Origin: Methylosinus sp. PW1
GTDB lineage: Bacteria > Pseudomonadota > Alphaproteobacteria > Rhizobiales > Beijerinckiaceae
DNA: 64,000 nt
NCBI RefSeq assembly: GCF_000745215.1
Contig: NZ_JQNK01000008.1
Coordinates: 124,001-188,000, forward strand
Direction: 5' to 3'
Position numbers and translations under genes: made by a program
Shown here: positions 10,524 through 20,630 of the stretch, one piece after another
Layout: each line of letters starts with the position of its first letter
Numbering within the stretch: the stretch's first letter is position 1
The notes under the pieces: model-generated
Told to the model about the DNA's origin: nothing
What the model saw: only the letters and a program-made list of their open reading frames with translations
Database searches by the model: none

Positions 10524-11976
10524 ACCTCTCGGCGCGGCGTTCCGGCGCGGCCCACAGCTCCTCCGCATAGCCGCGCCTGATCCAGCTGCGGAAGCGATAG
10601 CGGCGGGAAAAGCCGTAATCGGGCAGCAGCGCGCCCACCACCGATTGCCGGCCGGAGGAGCCGACCACGCGATTGGCCTCCTGATTGACGCTCAGCAGCA
10701 ATGGCGCCCAGCGCCCGATGCGCGCGAAATAGCTGCGGCAGACGGCGTCGCCCATTTCTGGAAAGGAATCGCAATTGACGATGACGTCGCTCTCGATGAG
10801 CGCCTCGTCGTCGATGTCCGGCGCGAGGACGAGATCGACGCCCTCGCCGCGGGACCGCTCGTGAGGATGGCGGAACTGCACGCTCGCTTCGGGCAGGCCG
10901 CGGCGCAGCGCGAAAAATTGCATGGCCGCGACCGTCGGCAGGTCGACGATGGTGTAATGGCGCGCGCCGGCGAGCAGCGCATAGCGCGCCGCCTTGCCGA
11001 AGCCGCCGCCGATCTCGCAAATTCTGGGACGTGCGACGCCGCTCGCCTCTATCGCGCGCAAGGCGAGATAGAGCGCCTGAATATCGCGCCCATGCAGCAC
11101 ATTGCCGTCCATGGCGAGGCCATAGAGCCCGTCGAAGACGGCGGGCGGCGCGATGGGAAAGCCGAGCGCCGCCTCGATCTCGGCGACGAGCGCGCGCGAG
11201 GAGGCGATCAGCGTCTCGCCCACATAATCCTGCTCGGCGCATTCCACCTGCGCGAGGCCGATATATTGCGTGAGCGAGGCCAGCATGTCGTGGAAGGGCG
11301 CGACCGCGGCCCGGCGGCCCTCCGGCGAGGCGGCGAGAAAGTCCCGATAGGCCTGCACGCCCTGCTCGAGCCCGGTCGCGGCGGAGGATTTCTGCACATC
11401 GACGAGACATTGCGCCAACGCGCGAGGGTCGTCGCCGTCGAGAAGCGCGAGCAACGGCTGATGGCGGCTCGCGACGATATCGGTCCACATGGCGCCGCCG
11501 CCGCCCAAGCGCCGCGCGCCGCGGCCGCTGGCGTGCTGCGCCCAGGCGCTCTGCAGCTCGGCGGCGATCTCTATGTCGCGCTCGTCGACCGGCCGCAGCG
11601 ACAGGGTCGGCTCCAGCCGCGGCAGGCCGCGCCGCGTGGAATTGAGCAGCGCGGCCGAAAGGCTGCGCCGGCCCGCATTCTCCAGCAGCCAGAATTCCTC
11701 GCCACGCACGCGGGCGGCCAGAGTCTCCTCGGGATAATCGCCGTTCGGCAGATCGAAATCGAAGCCGTAGCGTCCGTCGCCGAAGCCGGCGCGCGCTAAA
11801 TCCTCGCGCGGCCGATCGGCGCGCGCGACGCCGATCACGGCGCCGGCGGAGCAGATCTCGACATCGAATCGATCGCGCAGCCGCAGGCGGTCATAGACCC
11901 AGCCGGACACGCGGCCGCCGCCCGCGAGATCGACATAGCCGGAGAATTCTCTTTGACGCTTGCGCGAGAAGAACAT
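10522..11976 (-). CDS. Putative sugar O-methyltransferase with N-terminal beta-sandwich domain
   Basis: A 484-residue protein. Residues about 10-90 (SGYVDLAGGGRVSGWVYD ... DLARAGFGDGRYGFDFDLP) resemble the small beta domain often fused to surface-polysaccharide enzymes in alphaproteobacteria. The C-terminal half contains a class I SAM-binding motif, ICEIGGGFGKAARYALLAGA, followed by HYTIVDLPTVAAMQFFALR. That arrangement occurs in the putative sugar O-methyltransferase family. It probably decorates a sugar of the surface polysaccharide made by the neighbouring genes. The substrate is unknown. It is co-directional with the methyltransferase and glycosyltransferase genes upstream. Confidence 0.72.
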   Translation of the reverse strand: MFFSRKRQREFSGYVDLAGGGRVSGWVYDRLRLRDRFDVEICSAGAVIGVARADRPREDLARAGFGDGRYGFDFDLPNGDYPEETLAARVRGEEFWLLENAGRRSLSAALLNSTRRGLPRLEPTLSLRPVDERDIEIAAELQSAWAQHASGRGARRLGGGGAMWTDIVASRHQPLLALLDGDDPRALAQCLVDVQKSSAATGLEQGVQAYRDFLAASPEGRRAAVAPFHDMLASLTQYIGLAQVECAEQDYVGETLIASSRALVAEIEAALGFPIAPPAVFDGLYGLAMDGNVLHGRDIQALYLALRAIEASGVARPRICEIGGGFGKAARYALLAGARHYTIVDLPTVAAMQFFALRRGLPEASVQFRHPHERSRGEGVDLVLAPDIDDEALIESDVIVNCDSFPEMGDAVCRSYFARIGRWAPLLLSVNQEANRVVGSSGRQSVVGALLPDYGFSRRYRFRSWIRRGYAEELWAAPERRAER

Positions 11977-12012
11977 CGGCCGTGCTCCTATGGCGCGCGC
12001 GAGCGCTGCGTG

Positions 12013-12681
12013 TCACTTGCGCGCAAAAATCGAAAGCCCGGAGGAGCGGGCGCTCTCCGCCTCTCGTATGTTCGTAAAACCGGCTTCATGCAATGCGGCG
12101 ATCAGATCGTCGTGGCGGAGCGAGGACGCCTCTCCACGCTGCGCGACTTGTGTGTGAATGTATAGCGCGTCGGCGCAGCGCGCGAGAAGCGCAATGGCCG
12201 CGAGCGGATCGGAGAAACGGCGCAGCGCGTCGCAGGCGACGACGAGATCATAGCGTTTGTCCGTATCGCGCAGAAACGCCTCCATATCGCCGAGCCAGAA
12301 GCGCGTTCGCGAGAGGCGCATCACCTCTTTGGCGACGAGGCAGCGGATGAATGCGGCGCGGCTCGGCTCGATCGCCTCGACATTGGCGCCTGCGGATTCG
12401 AGAAGAAAGCTGTGGCCCGCCTCGCCGGGCGACAGTTCGAGCACATTGCGGCCCTCGAGCGGGCCGAAACAGTCGATCGCCCACCGGATGCGCGCATCGT
12501 CGAAGGCCTCGATCCGACCGGCGGAGACGCCGCATGTCGGCGGAAAAGCGCAGCTCCATCCGCCGACCAAATCGATGGCGTTCTGCAGGCGCGGAACGCT
12601 CGACACATAGGAGTCGAAAACCTCCGCCGGAGGACGTGACGCTCCTCGTTTCGGCAGCATGTCTCGCAGCTTCCTAAGCAT
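12013..12681 (-). CDS. SAM-dependent methyltransferase-like protein
   Basis: A class I methyltransferase-like fold of about 222 residues. The SAM loop is degenerate (NVLELSPGEAGHSFLLESAGANVEAIEPS, with SPGEAG in place of GxGxG), followed by an acidic site (FWLGDMEAFL) and DLVVACDALRRFSDPLAAI. It lies between the sugar-methyltransferase-like gene and the glycosyltransferase on the same strand, so a role in polysaccharide modification is likely. The start is uncertain. I favour the ATG at 12681 (MLRKLRDMLPKRG), with GAGGG upstream. An upstream frame extension to 12840 exists but lacks family-like sequence. The altered SAM loop leaves catalysis open. Confidence 0.66.
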   Translation of the reverse strand: MLRKLRDMLPKRGASRPPAEVFDSYVSSVPRLQNAIDLVGGWSCAFPPTCGVSAGRIEAFDDARIRWAIDCFGPLEGRNVLELSPGEAGHSFLLESAGANVEAIEPSRAAFIRCLVAKEVMRLSRTRFWLGDMEAFLRDTDKRYDLVVACDALRRFSDPLAAIALLARCADALYIHTQVAQRGEASSLRHDDLIAALHEAGFTNIREAESARSSGLSIFARK

Positions 12682-12850
12682 CGATACGATCATCCCTCGG
12701 CGATGAGCAGAAATGCTTTCGAATCGCATCGAAAACACGACTGATTTTTCTGTTAAAGGCGCCAATTCCATTCGCGCCGGGAGCGCGCACGGGCGCTCGA
12801 CGCGGCGCGACGGATTACGCTGTCGCGACGCTTTTGGCAATCGGCGGGTC

Positions 12851-15163
12851 CTACACGCGGAAATGGCGGCCCGGCGGCAAGCTGCTCAGCAGCTGCAATC
12901 GTGGCGTCGCATTGTCGCGACTGTACCAGGGGTTGAATGCGGGGTCGACGTAACCGACGAGGTCGTATTTCTTGCGCAGCGTGTCCTGCTCGCGGCGAAA
13001 GCGCGCGATATTGGCGTTCGTCTCGTCGCTGCCGCGGCTCGCCGATTCATGATGATAGAGCGTTGCGAAAGGCGTCCATACGACGCGAAATCCGGCGCGG
13101 CCGGCGCGCATGCAATAATCCGTGTCATTATAGGCGATGGCGAAATTCTCTTCGTCCAGGCCGCCGACCGCCTCGAGGCAGGCGCGCGTGATCAGCATGC
13201 AGGCGCCCGTCACCGCCGCCATGGATTGGCGAACGTCGAGCCGGCCCATGGGACCGGGATAATCGCCGGGCATTCCGCAGAACCAATGTCCCGCCACCGA
13301 GCCGAGGCCCATGATGACGCCCGCATGCTGCAATGTTCCATTGGGATAGAGCAGCCGCGCGCCGACGATTCCCGTGGACGGAAAAGCGAGGCAGGAGACC
13401 ATCTCCTTCAGCCAGCCGGCGTCTATGACCTCTATGTCATTGTTGAGCAGCAGCACGCAATCGCCGCGCGCCGCCCGCAGGCCGCGATTGACCTGCCGCG
13501 CGAAATTGAATTTCTCCTCGACGATGTCCACAGAGAAGAAAGGATGCGCCGCCTTCATCTGCTCATAGAGATCGAGAACGCGCTCATCCTTGGTGCCATT
13601 GTCGACGACGAGGATCTCCATGCGCGGATAGTCGGACCGCAAGGTGAGATCGTCGAAAAGGCGCGAGACGAGCGCGAAGGAATCGCGGCTCGGCACGATG
13701 ATGGAGACGAGCGGCCAGGCGTCGTCCTTCGGCGCGAAGCGAACGCGATGCAGATCGGCGTTGCGCGCCGGCTCCACCACCGCCGGCGCGCCGTCGACGG
13801 CGTAGCTCTCCGCCAGCGAGCGGCGCGCGCTCGTCGTGGCGCGATCCAGAAAGCTCACCGAATAGCTCTTCCCGTCGCGGCGCCAGAGGTAGGCGGGGTA
13901 GGGGAGATGGACGATCTCCTCCGTCGCGAGGCCGCGCGTGTAGCGCAGCAGCAGGTCATAATCCTGCGAGCCTTCATAGCCTTGGCGCAGGCCGCCCAGC
14001 GCCTGCAGCCGCTCGCGCCGATAGAGCGAGAGATGATTGACGTAATTGACGCCGGAGAGCAGCACGGGGTCGAAGGCGGGCTTCAGCGAGTAATGCCTGG
14101 GCTGCAGCTTCGCGTCGGCGACGATCTCGTCGGTGAAGACGAATTGCGCGCCGGGCGTGCGCTCGATCGTCTCGAGCAGCGCATCGACGGCGAAAGGCGC
14201 GAGCGCGTCGTCGTGATCGATAAAGCCGACCCAATCGCCGCGCGCCGCGGCGAGGCCGCTATTGGTGGCGACGGCGATTCCGGCATTCTGCGCCGCGCGC
14301 AGAACCGTCACATGCGGCGTGTCGCGATGACGCTCGAGCCAGTCGATCGTCTCGCGCGACGTCGAGCCGTCGTCGGAGAGGATCAGCTCATAGGCGCCGG
14401 CCCTTTGAATCCGAAAGGAGTCGAGCAGCTGATCGAGATAGAGCGCGGGCGCGTCATAGACCGGCGTTACAAAGGAGAAGGCCGGCCGCTCGCCCGCCCA
14501 TGCCGGCGCGCCGGCGTAGCGGGCGTTGGCCATGGCGATCACCTGCTCGAAATGCGGAGTCGCGCCGCGCACCTTGGCGACGCGCGCGCCGACGTCGGAA
14601 AGCTCCGGCGCGCCGGGCCGCGCAATGGTCTCGCAGAGCGGCGCCGCGCGCTCGCCGCGCGCGGCCTCGCGCAGCCTGCCGCCGACGAAGGCGCGCACGG
14701 ATTTCTCGTCATAGGCGATGAAGGCGCGAAAACGAAACCGCGAAGGGTAGGAGGAGGGATCGAAACGGACATGATGCACGCGGCCGAAGCTGCGCAGCGC
14801 GATCACATAGAGGCCGTCGCGCGTGTGCTTGAGCTCGATCTCGTCATCCGGCTCGAAGCCCTTGCCGAAATCGATATAGATGCGCGGGTCGAGCGTCTGA
14901 TCGGCGTCGGCGACCTCGAGAATGATATAGGTGGCGCGCAAAAAGCCCGTGACGAAGACGAAGAGCGGGTCCGCATTCGTGGCCTGCCAGCTCTCCCAGC
15001 CGAGCCGGCGCAGGCCGGATCGACGCACAGAAGGAATTCTCAGCAACAAGACCTTGCTTTCCCGACGGTGAGTCGCGGACGTGGGCTCCGCGCTCGCGTG
15101 ATATAGTCGAGCCGCGGCGCCTTGGCCATAGACGAGGGCTCCTCTCGCGTATGGTGGGGCCAT
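12851..15163 (-). CDS. Glycosyltransferase with two GT-A (family 2) domains
   Basis: A large glycosyltransferase of up to 770 residues. After an N-terminal beta-type region (residues about 60-160) there is one GT2 domain (FSFVTPVYDAPALYLDQLLDSF ... LILSDDGSTSRETIDWL ... GFIDHDDALAPFAVDALLE). A second GT2 domain follows (VSIIVPSRDSFALVSRLFDDL ... EILVVDNGTKDERVLDLY ... VLLLNNDIEV). The DDGS, DHDD and NNDIEV segments carry the acidic residues that bind sugar-nucleotide and metal. Two-domain enzymes of this layout extend O-antigen or capsule chains. The ATG at 15163 is the outer limit. A TTG at 15046 with AAGG upstream is an alternative, because residues 1-38 look non-coding. Confidence 0.88.
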   Translation of the reverse strand: MAPPYARGALVYGQGAAARLYHASAEPTSATHRRESKVLLLRIPSVRRSGLRRLGWESWQATNADPLFVFVTGFLRATYIILEVADADQTLDPRIYIDFGKGFEPDDEIELKHTRDGLYVIALRSFGRVHHVRFDPSSYPSRFRFRAFIAYDEKSVRAFVGGRLREAARGERAAPLCETIARPGAPELSDVGARVAKVRGATPHFEQVIAMANARYAGAPAWAGERPAFSFVTPVYDAPALYLDQLLDSFRIQRAGAYELILSDDGSTSRETIDWLERHRDTPHVTVLRAAQNAGIAVATNSGLAAARGDWVGFIDHDDALAPFAVDALLETIERTPGAQFVFTDEIVADAKLQPRHYSLKPAFDPVLLSGVNYVNHLSLYRRERLQALGGLRQGYEGSQDYDLLLRYTRGLATEEIVHLPYPAYLWRRDGKSYSVSFLDRATTSARRSLAESYAVDGAPAVVEPARNADLHRVRFAPKDDAWPLVSIIVPSRDSFALVSRLFDDLTLRSDYPRMEILVVDNGTKDERVLDLYEQMKAAHPFFSVDIVEEKFNFARQVNRGLRAARGDCVLLLNNDIEVIDAGWLKEMVSCLAFPSTGIVGARLLYPNGTLQHAGVIMGLGSVAGHWFCGMPGDYPGPMGRLDVRQSMAAVTGACMLITRACLEAVGGLDEENFAIAYNDTDYCMRAGRAGFRVVWTPFATLYHHESASRGSDETNANIARFRREQDTLRKKYDLVGYVDPAFNPWYSRDNATPRLQLLSSLPPGRHFRV

Positions 15164-15281
15164 GGCGGAAAAGTGGCGAAATTAGGCCGTCGCGCCCGCG
15201 TGGACGCGGCGCTCGCGCTGGGCTATAAGGGCGCGGTTCGCGTCAATGGCGGTTCCCTGGCGAAATCTGCTCGAAGAGAAG

Positions 15282-15935
15282 ATGATCCAACTCTTAGACG
15301 TCTTCAAATTCTATAAGACCGAGCGACACTCGAAGGTCATATTGGATCATGTGTCGATGGTTTTCGACACGAGCTACTCCTATGGTCTGCTCGGCGTCAA
15401 CGGCGCCGGCAAGACGACGACCCTCAAGGTCATAGCGGGCACTGAGCTGCCGAATTCCGGCAGGGTGCGGCGCACGGTGCGCGTCTCCTGGCCGCTCGGA
15501 TTCGGCGGCGGATTTCATACCGCGATGACGGGCCGCGAGAATGTGCATTTCGTGGCGCGAATCTACGGCGCCGATCCGCGCAAGGCGGCGATGTTCGTCG
15601 AGGAGTTCTCCGAGCTCGGCGATTATTTCGACGCGCCGGTCAAGACCTATTCGTCTGGCATGGGCGCGCGTCTGGCCTTCGGCATGTCCATGGCGATCGA
15701 CTTCGACGTCTATCTCATCGATGAGATCACCGGCGTCGGCGACATGCGATTTCAGAAGCGATGCCAGGAGGCTTTCGAGCAGCGGCGCAAGAATTCGAGC
15801 GTCATCTTCGTCTCGCATTCGATGCAGGCGGTGGCGGATTATTGCGACCGCGGCGGCGTGCTCGTCGATGGCCGCCTCTTCATGTTCGACTCGGTCGCCA
15901 AGGCGATCGAGATGTACAATCGAATGAACCGATAG
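15282..15935 (+). CDS. kpsT: Polysaccharide ABC transporter ATP-binding protein (KpsT type)
   Basis: ATPase of the capsule or lipopolysaccharide ABC-2 exporter family. It has Walker A (GVNGAGKTT, about residue 40), the family signature YSSGMGARLAFGMSMAIDFD, Walker B (YLIDEITGVGD) and a switch His in FVSHSMQAV. The 217-residue length is right for KpsT/Wzt-short proteins without the sugar-binding extension. The ATG at 15282 is chosen because GAAGAGAAG lies directly before it; an earlier in-frame ATG adds 12 non-family residues. kpsE follows 8 bp downstream. No permease (kpsM) gene is next to it. Confidence 0.9.
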   Translation: MIQLLDVFKFYKTERHSKVILDHVSMVFDTSYSYGLLGVNGAGKTTTLKVIAGTELPNSGRVRRTVRVSWPLGFGGGFHTAMTGRENVHFVARIYGADPRKAAMFVEEFSELGDYFDAPVKTYSSGMGARLAFGMSMAIDFDVYLIDEITGVGDMRFQKRCQEAFEQRRKNSSVIFVSHSMQAVADYCDRGGVLVDGRLFMFDSVAKAIEMYNRMNR

Positions 15936-15943
15936 AGGCGAGG

Positions 15944-17218
15944 ATGGACGAACCTCCGAAGTCTCCCGATCTTCGCACGGTCAATGCGCTGGAGCGCGCC
16001 GAGGCCGTTCAGCGCTTTCTGGCCGAAGCCGCGCGGCGCGCGCGCTTCTCGGCGCGGGCGCGCGGCGCCTATCAGAAATCCAGCTTCGCCGAGCGGCGCG
16101 GCGCAAAGGCGATGCGCATCGCCTTTCTCGTCCTTGCGATCGTCATGGTGGCGATCCCCAATGTCGCGGGCGGGCTCTATTACGGGCTGCTCGCTTCGGA
16201 CCAATATGTCGCCGAGGCGAAATTCACCGTGAGCAGCGCGGCCATTCCCAAGCTCGACGGGCTCGGCTCCGTGACCGGCCTGCCGCAGATGATGATCTTT
16301 CAAGATTCGATGATCATCATCGAATATATCGAGAGCCGCACGCTGGTCGAGCAGCTCGAGCGCCAGGTGAATCTGCGCGAGCTCTATGGCTCGGATCGCA
16401 TCGATTGGTGGGCGCGCTTCAAAAAGTCGAAGCCGATCGAGAATTTCACCGAATACTGGAAGAAGATGGCCACGGCGACGATCAGCTTCCCCTCCGGAAT
16501 CGTCACGCTGACTGTCCGCGCCTTCTCGCCGGCCGACGCCAAGACGATCGCCGACAAGGTGATCGCCGATTGCGAGACTCTGGTCAATGATCTCAATGAG
16601 CGGATGCGGCAGGACACTGTGCGGGCCTCCGAGCAGGATGTCGAGCGCGCCGCCGAGCGGCTGAAGGTCGCGCGCGTGAATTTGGAGCGCGCGCGCAATA
16701 CGGAAGGGCTGATCGACGTCCGCCAGACGAGCAAATCGCAGAGCGAGGTGCTCTCCGCCGTCCAGATCGAGCTGCTGAAATATCAGCAGGAATATCTCAC
16801 CCAGTCGCGCTACGTCGACGAGAGCGCGCCGCAGATGCGCGTGATGAAGCGGCGCATCGAATCGCTCGAGAAGCAGATCGCCGGCCTAGAGGCGGAGATC
16901 ACCACGCGCGAGCAGCAGGGGGTCGACGCGCTGGCGAGCAAGACGCTCTCCGGCAAGATGACGACCTTCGCCAATCTCGACCTCGAGCATAAGATCGCCG
17001 AGACGAGCTATCAGATCGCGACCGCCTCGCTCGACGGCGCGCGGCTGTTCAGCGATCGCAAGCTGCTCTATCTCCACCAGATCGAGGCGCCTGCTCTGCC
17101 GGAGGACGCGCGCTATCCGCGGCGCTGGCTCTATACGGGCCTGCTGCTCGCCGGCACGCTCACTCTCTACGGCATAGTGGTCGGACTCATCGCCTTCGTG
17201 CGCAACCATATGGCTTGA
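15944..17218 (+). CDS. kpsE: Capsule polysaccharide export inner-membrane protein (KpsE/BexC/WcbD type)
   Basis: A 424-residue polysaccharide co-polymerase-like protein. An N-terminal membrane helix (AFLVLAIVMVAIPNVAGGLYYGLLA, about residues 60-85) is followed by the family segment SDQYVAEAKFTVSSA and a long periplasmic coiled-coil (residues about 200-350, rich in E, R and Q). A C-terminal membrane helix (WLYTGLLLAGTLTLYGIVVGLIAF) closes the protein. KpsE links the ABC exporter with the outer-membrane polysaccharide channel. It is in an apparent operon with kpsT; GAGG directly precedes the ATG. It is convergent with rfbA, with 7 bp between the stops. Confidence 0.88.
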   Translation: MDEPPKSPDLRTVNALERAEAVQRFLAEAARRARFSARARGAYQKSSFAERRGAKAMRIAFLVLAIVMVAIPNVAGGLYYGLLASDQYVAEAKFTVSSAAIPKLDGLGSVTGLPQMMIFQDSMIIIEYIESRTLVEQLERQVNLRELYGSDRIDWWARFKKSKPIENFTEYWKKMATATISFPSGIVTLTVRAFSPADAKTIADKVIADCETLVNDLNERMRQDTVRASEQDVERAAERLKVARVNLERARNTEGLIDVRQTSKSQSEVLSAVQIELLKYQQEYLTQSRYVDESAPQMRVMKRRIESLEKQIAGLEAEITTREQQGVDALASKTLSGKMTTFANLDLEHKIAETSYQIATASLDGARLFSDRKLLYLHQIEAPALPEDARYPRRWLYTGLLLAGTLTLYGIVVGLIAFVRNHMA

Positions 17219-17225
17219 GCGCGCG

Positions 17226-18095
17226 TCAGCGTTCGCGCGCCACTTGCGTCAGATAGGCGCCATACTGGCTCTTGGCGAATTTCTGCGCGGCGGCGCGTAG
17301 CGCATCGGCGTCGATCCAGCCTTGGCGGAAGGCGATCTCCTCGAGGCAGGCGATGCGCTGGCCCTGACGCAGCTCGATCGCGCGCACATATTCGGCCGCC
17401 TCCAGCAGCGAGGCCGGCGTGCCCGTGTCGAGCCAGGCGAAGCCGCGGCCCAGGCGTTCCACATTCAGCTCGCCGCGCTGCAGATAGATATTGTTGAGAT
17501 CGGTGATCTCCAATTCGCCGCGTGGCGAAGGTCGCAGCTCCGCCGCATATTGCGGCGCGCGCTCGTCGTAGAAATAAAGGCCCGTGACCGCCCAATTGGA
17601 TTTCGGCGCTTTCGGCTTTTCCGCGAGCGATAGCGCGCGGCCCTGCGCGTCGAAATCGACGACGCCGTAACGCTCGGGATCGGCGACGTGATAGGCGAAG
17701 ACAGTGGCGCCGCGGCGCGATTGCTTCGCCGTGGTCAGCGATTCCGTAAGGCCGTGGCCGTAGAAAATATTGTCGCCGAGCACCAGCACAGAGCTTTGTC
17801 CTTCGACGAAGCTCGCGCCGATGATATAGGCCTGCGCCAATCCGTCCGGGCGCGGCTGCACGGCGTAAGTAAAGGAGACGCCCCATTGCGCGCCGGAGCC
17901 GAGCAGGCGCTTGAACGCCGCTTCGTCATCGGGGGTCGTGATGACGAGTATCTCGCGCACGCCGGCGAGCATCAGCGCGCTCAGCGGATAATAGATCATC
18001 GGCTTGTCATAGACTGGCAGCAATTGCTTGGAGACGGCGAGCGTCGCTGGATGAAGCCGCGTGCCGCTGCCGCCCGCGAGAATGATTCCGCGCAT
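17226..18095 (-). CDS. rfbA: Glucose-1-phosphate thymidylyltransferase
   Basis: First enzyme of dTDP-L-rhamnose synthesis, making dTDP-glucose from dTTP and glucose-1-phosphate. It begins [16 protein letters not shown], the nucleotide-binding signature, with [19 protein letters not shown] next and [12 protein letters not shown] in the middle. The 289-residue length is standard. The ATG at 18095 is preceded by GGAGGAG and lies one base after the rfbD stop, so it is the last gene of a tightly packed rfbB-C-D-A unit. In-frame codons further upstream belong to the rfbD region and are not family-like. Confidence 0.95.
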   Translation of the reverse strand: MRGIILAGGSGTRLHPATLAVSKQLLPVYDKPMIYYPLSALMLAGVREILVITTPDDEAAFKRLLGSGAQWGVSFTYAVQPRPDGLAQAYIIGASFVEGQSSVLVLGDNIFYGHGLTESLTTAKQSRRGATVFAYHVADPERYGVVDFDAQGRALSLAEKPKAPKSNWAVTGLYFYDERAPQYAAELRPSPRGELEITDLNNIYLQRGELNVERLGRGFAWLDTGTPASLLEAAEYVRAIELRQGQRIACLEEIAFRQGWIDADALRAAAQKFAKSQYGAYLTQVARER

Positions 18096-18096
18096 G

Positions 18097-18993
18097 TCAT
18101 GCTCCTCCATCTGTAGGGCTGGCGAGCAGCCTGTCGACGCAGGCCGCGAGCGATGGGCGCCAGTCGGGCAGAGCGACGCCGTAGATTCGCGAAAGCTTCG
18201 TATTGTCGAGGCGCGAATTGGCCGGGCGCCGCGCCGGCGTCGGATATTCCGCCGTCGTGATGCGGCGAACGCGCACCGGCGCCCGCCCATGCGCTTCCGC
18301 GCGCGCGAAGATCGCTTCCGCCACATCGGCCCAGCAGGCTTCGCCTGCGCCGGTCATGTGAAAGACGCCGCGCAGCTGCGGCGCGCCGTCGTCGCAAAGG
18401 CGCCTCGCAATGCGCAATGTCGCATCGGCTATGTCGATCGCGCTCGTCGGATTGCCGAGCTGATCGGCGACGACGCCGACCTCCGCGCGCGTCTCACCGA
18501 GCCGCAGCATGGTGCGTACGAAATTCGCGCCGAAGGGGCTGTAGACCCAGGCCGTGCGCAGGATGGCCGAGTTCGGACAGAGCGCCGCGACGCGTCTTTC
18601 GCCCTCGAGCTTGGAGCGGCCATAGGCGCCGAGCGGCGCCGTGGGATCATCCTCGCGATAGGGGCGCGCAGCGGAGCCGTCGAACACATAATCGGTCGAA
18701 AAATGAATGAGTGGAACGCCGAGCGCATCCGCCGCCTCGGCGACATGGCCGGCGCCCTCGCCATTGACGCGCAGGGCGAGCGCTTCTTCCTGCTCCGCTT
18801 TGTCCACCGCCGTATAGGCGGCAGCGTTGACGATCGCATCGCAGCGCGCATCGTTCAACGCCGCGCGCACGCTGTCGCGATCCGTCAAATCGAGCCGCGG
18901 CCTTCCGAGCGCGATGATTTGCATTTCTTCGGAGCCGCGCTCGCGCAGAGCGGTGACGATCTGGCCCTGCGTTCCGGTGACGGCGATGCGCAT
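18097..18993 (-). CDS. rfbD: dTDP-4-dehydrorhamnose reductase
   Basis: Last enzyme of dTDP-L-rhamnose synthesis, an NADPH-dependent extended-SDR reductase. It begins [16 protein letters not shown] (Rossmann loop) and has STDYVFDGS and the catalytic YGRSKLEGE (Y-x3-K). The 298-residue length is normal. The ATG at 18993 gives the family N-terminus; a GTG four codons upstream is the only close alternative. It is third in the rfbBCDA unit, 8 bp after rfbC. Confidence 0.94.
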   Translation of the reverse strand: MRIAVTGTQGQIVTALRERGSEEMQIIALGRPRLDLTDRDSVRAALNDARCDAIVNAAAYTAVDKAEQEEALALRVNGEGAGHVAEAADALGVPLIHFSTDYVFDGSAARPYREDDPTAPLGAYGRSKLEGERRVAALCPNSAILRTAWVYSPFGANFVRTMLRLGETRAEVGVVADQLGNPTSAIDIADATLRIARRLCDDGAPQLRGVFHMTGAGEACWADVAEAIFARAEAHGRAPVRVRRITTAEYPTPARRPANSRLDNTKLSRIYGVALPDWRPSLAACVDRLLASPTDGGA

Positions 18994-19001
18994 GGGCGTG
19001 C

Positions 19002-19559
19002 TCACGCGAATGTATCTGAGAGATCGCGCAGGCGCGGCCAGCGTCGATCTTTCTCCGACAGAATGGCGCGCGCCGGCGCGATCGGCCAAGAAATATCGAG
19101 ATCGGGATCGTCGAAGGCGAGGCCGCGATCATTGGGCGCCGAATAGAAATTCGTTACCTTATAGACGACTTCCGTATCCGGCTCGAGTGTGCAGAAGCCA
19201 TGCGCGAAGCCGATGGGAACGAGCAATTGCCGCCAATTCTCCGCGGAGAGCTCCACCGCGACGTGACGGCCGAATGTGGGCGACGAGCGGCGAATGTCGA
19301 CCGCCACATCCAATATGCGTCCGCGCGTGACGCGCACCAGCTTGTCCTGCGCGAAAGGCGCGGTCTGGAAATGCAGGCCGCGAATGACGCCGGTCTCGCG
19401 CGAGAGCGAATGATTGTCCTGCACGAAGCGCAATGGCGGCAGGCCGCGCTCCTGCCAACGCTTTTCATTATAGCTCTCGGAGAAAAAGCCGCGCGCGTCG
19501 CCGAAGCGATCGGGCGTGACGATTTTGACGCCATCGAGCGCCGTATCCTCGACTTTCAT
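19002..19559 (-). CDS. rfbC: dTDP-4-dehydrorhamnose 3,5-epimerase
   Basis: Epimerises dTDP-4-keto-6-deoxyglucose at C3 and C5. The cupin protein has 185 residues with the catalytic His in IRGLHFQ (about residue 63), followed by the RGRILDVAVDIRRSSPTFGRHV segment. The downstream Tyr of YKVTNFYS matches the second catalytic position. It is the second gene of the rfbBCDA unit. Confidence 0.95.
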   Translation of the reverse strand: MKVEDTALDGVKIVTPDRFGDARGFFSESYNEKRWQERGLPPLRFVQDNHSLSRETGVIRGLHFQTAPFAQDKLVRVTRGRILDVAVDIRRSSPTFGRHVAVELSAENWRQLLVPIGFAHGFCTLEPDTEVVYKVTNFYSAPNDRGLAFDDPDLDISWPIAPARAILSEKDRRWPRLRDLSDTFA

Positions 19560-19577
19560 GCTGTCCTCATGCGCGCG

Positions 19578-20630
19578 TCAGGCGACGCACCCGAGCCGCT
19601 CGCCGCGATATTTGCCTGAGCGTATGGCTTTCCACCAGGCTTCATTTTCGAGATACCAGCGCACCGTCTTGGCGAGCCCGCTGGCAAAGCTCTCCTCGGC
19701 GCGCCAGCCGAGCTCGCGCTCGATCTTGGAGCAGTCGATCGCATAGCGCAGATCATGGCCCGGCCGATCCTGAACGAATGTGATCAGCTCGCGATAAGAG
19801 CCGCGCGCGCGGGGCCTCAGCTCGTCGAGACGATCGCAGATCGCCTGCACCACTTCTATGTTGCGCATCTCCGAGCGGCCGCCGACATTATAGGATTGTC
19901 CGACGACGCCGGCGCGCGCGACGGTGAGCAGCGCCTCGGCGTGATCCTCGACAAAGAGCCAATCGCGCACATTCTCGCCGCGTCCATAGACGGGCAGCGG
20001 CTTCTCCTCGAGCGCATTGAGAATGGTGAGCGGAATGAGCTTTTCCGGGAAATGATAGGGGCCGTAATTATTGGAGCAATTGGTGACGATCGTCGGCAGG
20101 CCATAGGTCTCGCGCCAGGCGCGCGCGAGATGATCCGAGCCCGCCTTGGACGCGGAATAGGGCGAATTGGGCGCATAAGGCGTGTCCTCGCGAAACAGCC
20201 CCTCGGCGCCGAGCGCGCCGAACACTTCGTCGGTCGAGACATGCAGGAAGCGAAAGCCGGCGGCGGTCTCTACATCGAGACGGCGCCAATAATCGAGCGC
20301 CGCGGCGAGCAGAGTGAAAGTGCCGACGACATTGGTCTCGATGAAGGCGGCGGGGCCGTCGATGGAGCGATCGACATGGCTCTCGGCGGCGAGATGCATC
20401 ACGACGTCGGGCCGAAACTCCGCGAAAGCGGCAGTGACGGCGTCGCGGTCGCATATGTCGGCGCGGCGGAAGGAATAGCGCGGATCGCCGGCGACGGGCG
20501 CGAGCGAGTCGAGATTGCCGGCATAGGTGAGCTTGTCATAGACGAGCAGCTCATGCGGCGTCGTCTCGATGATCCGGCGCGAAACCGCCGAGCCGATGAA
20601 GCCGGCGCCGCCGGTGACGAGAATGCGCAT
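19578..20630 (-). CDS. rfbB: dTDP-glucose 4,6-dehydratase
   Basis: Converts dTDP-glucose to dTDP-4-keto-6-deoxyglucose. The 350-residue extended SDR has [10 protein letters not shown] at the N-terminus, [10 protein letters not shown] and the catalytic pair in [11 protein letters not shown]. The segment [18 protein letters not shown] is diagnostic for RmlB. It is the first gene of the dTDP-rhamnose unit, so the promoter should lie in the gap to its right. Confidence 0.96.
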   Translation of the reverse strand: MRILVTGGAGFIGSAVSRRIIETTPHELLVYDKLTYAGNLDSLAPVAGDPRYSFRRADICDRDAVTAAFAEFRPDVVMHLAAESHVDRSIDGPAAFIETNVVGTFTLLAAALDYWRRLDVETAAGFRFLHVSTDEVFGALGAEGLFREDTPYAPNSPYSASKAGSDHLARAWRETYGLPTIVTNCSNNYGPYHFPEKLIPLTILNALEEKPLPVYGRGENVRDWLFVEDHAEALLTVARAGVVGQSYNVGGRSEMRNIEVVQAICDRLDELRPRARGSYRELITFVQDRPGHDLRYAIDCSKIERELGWRAEESFASGLAKTVRWYLENEAWWKAIRSGKYRGERLGCVA

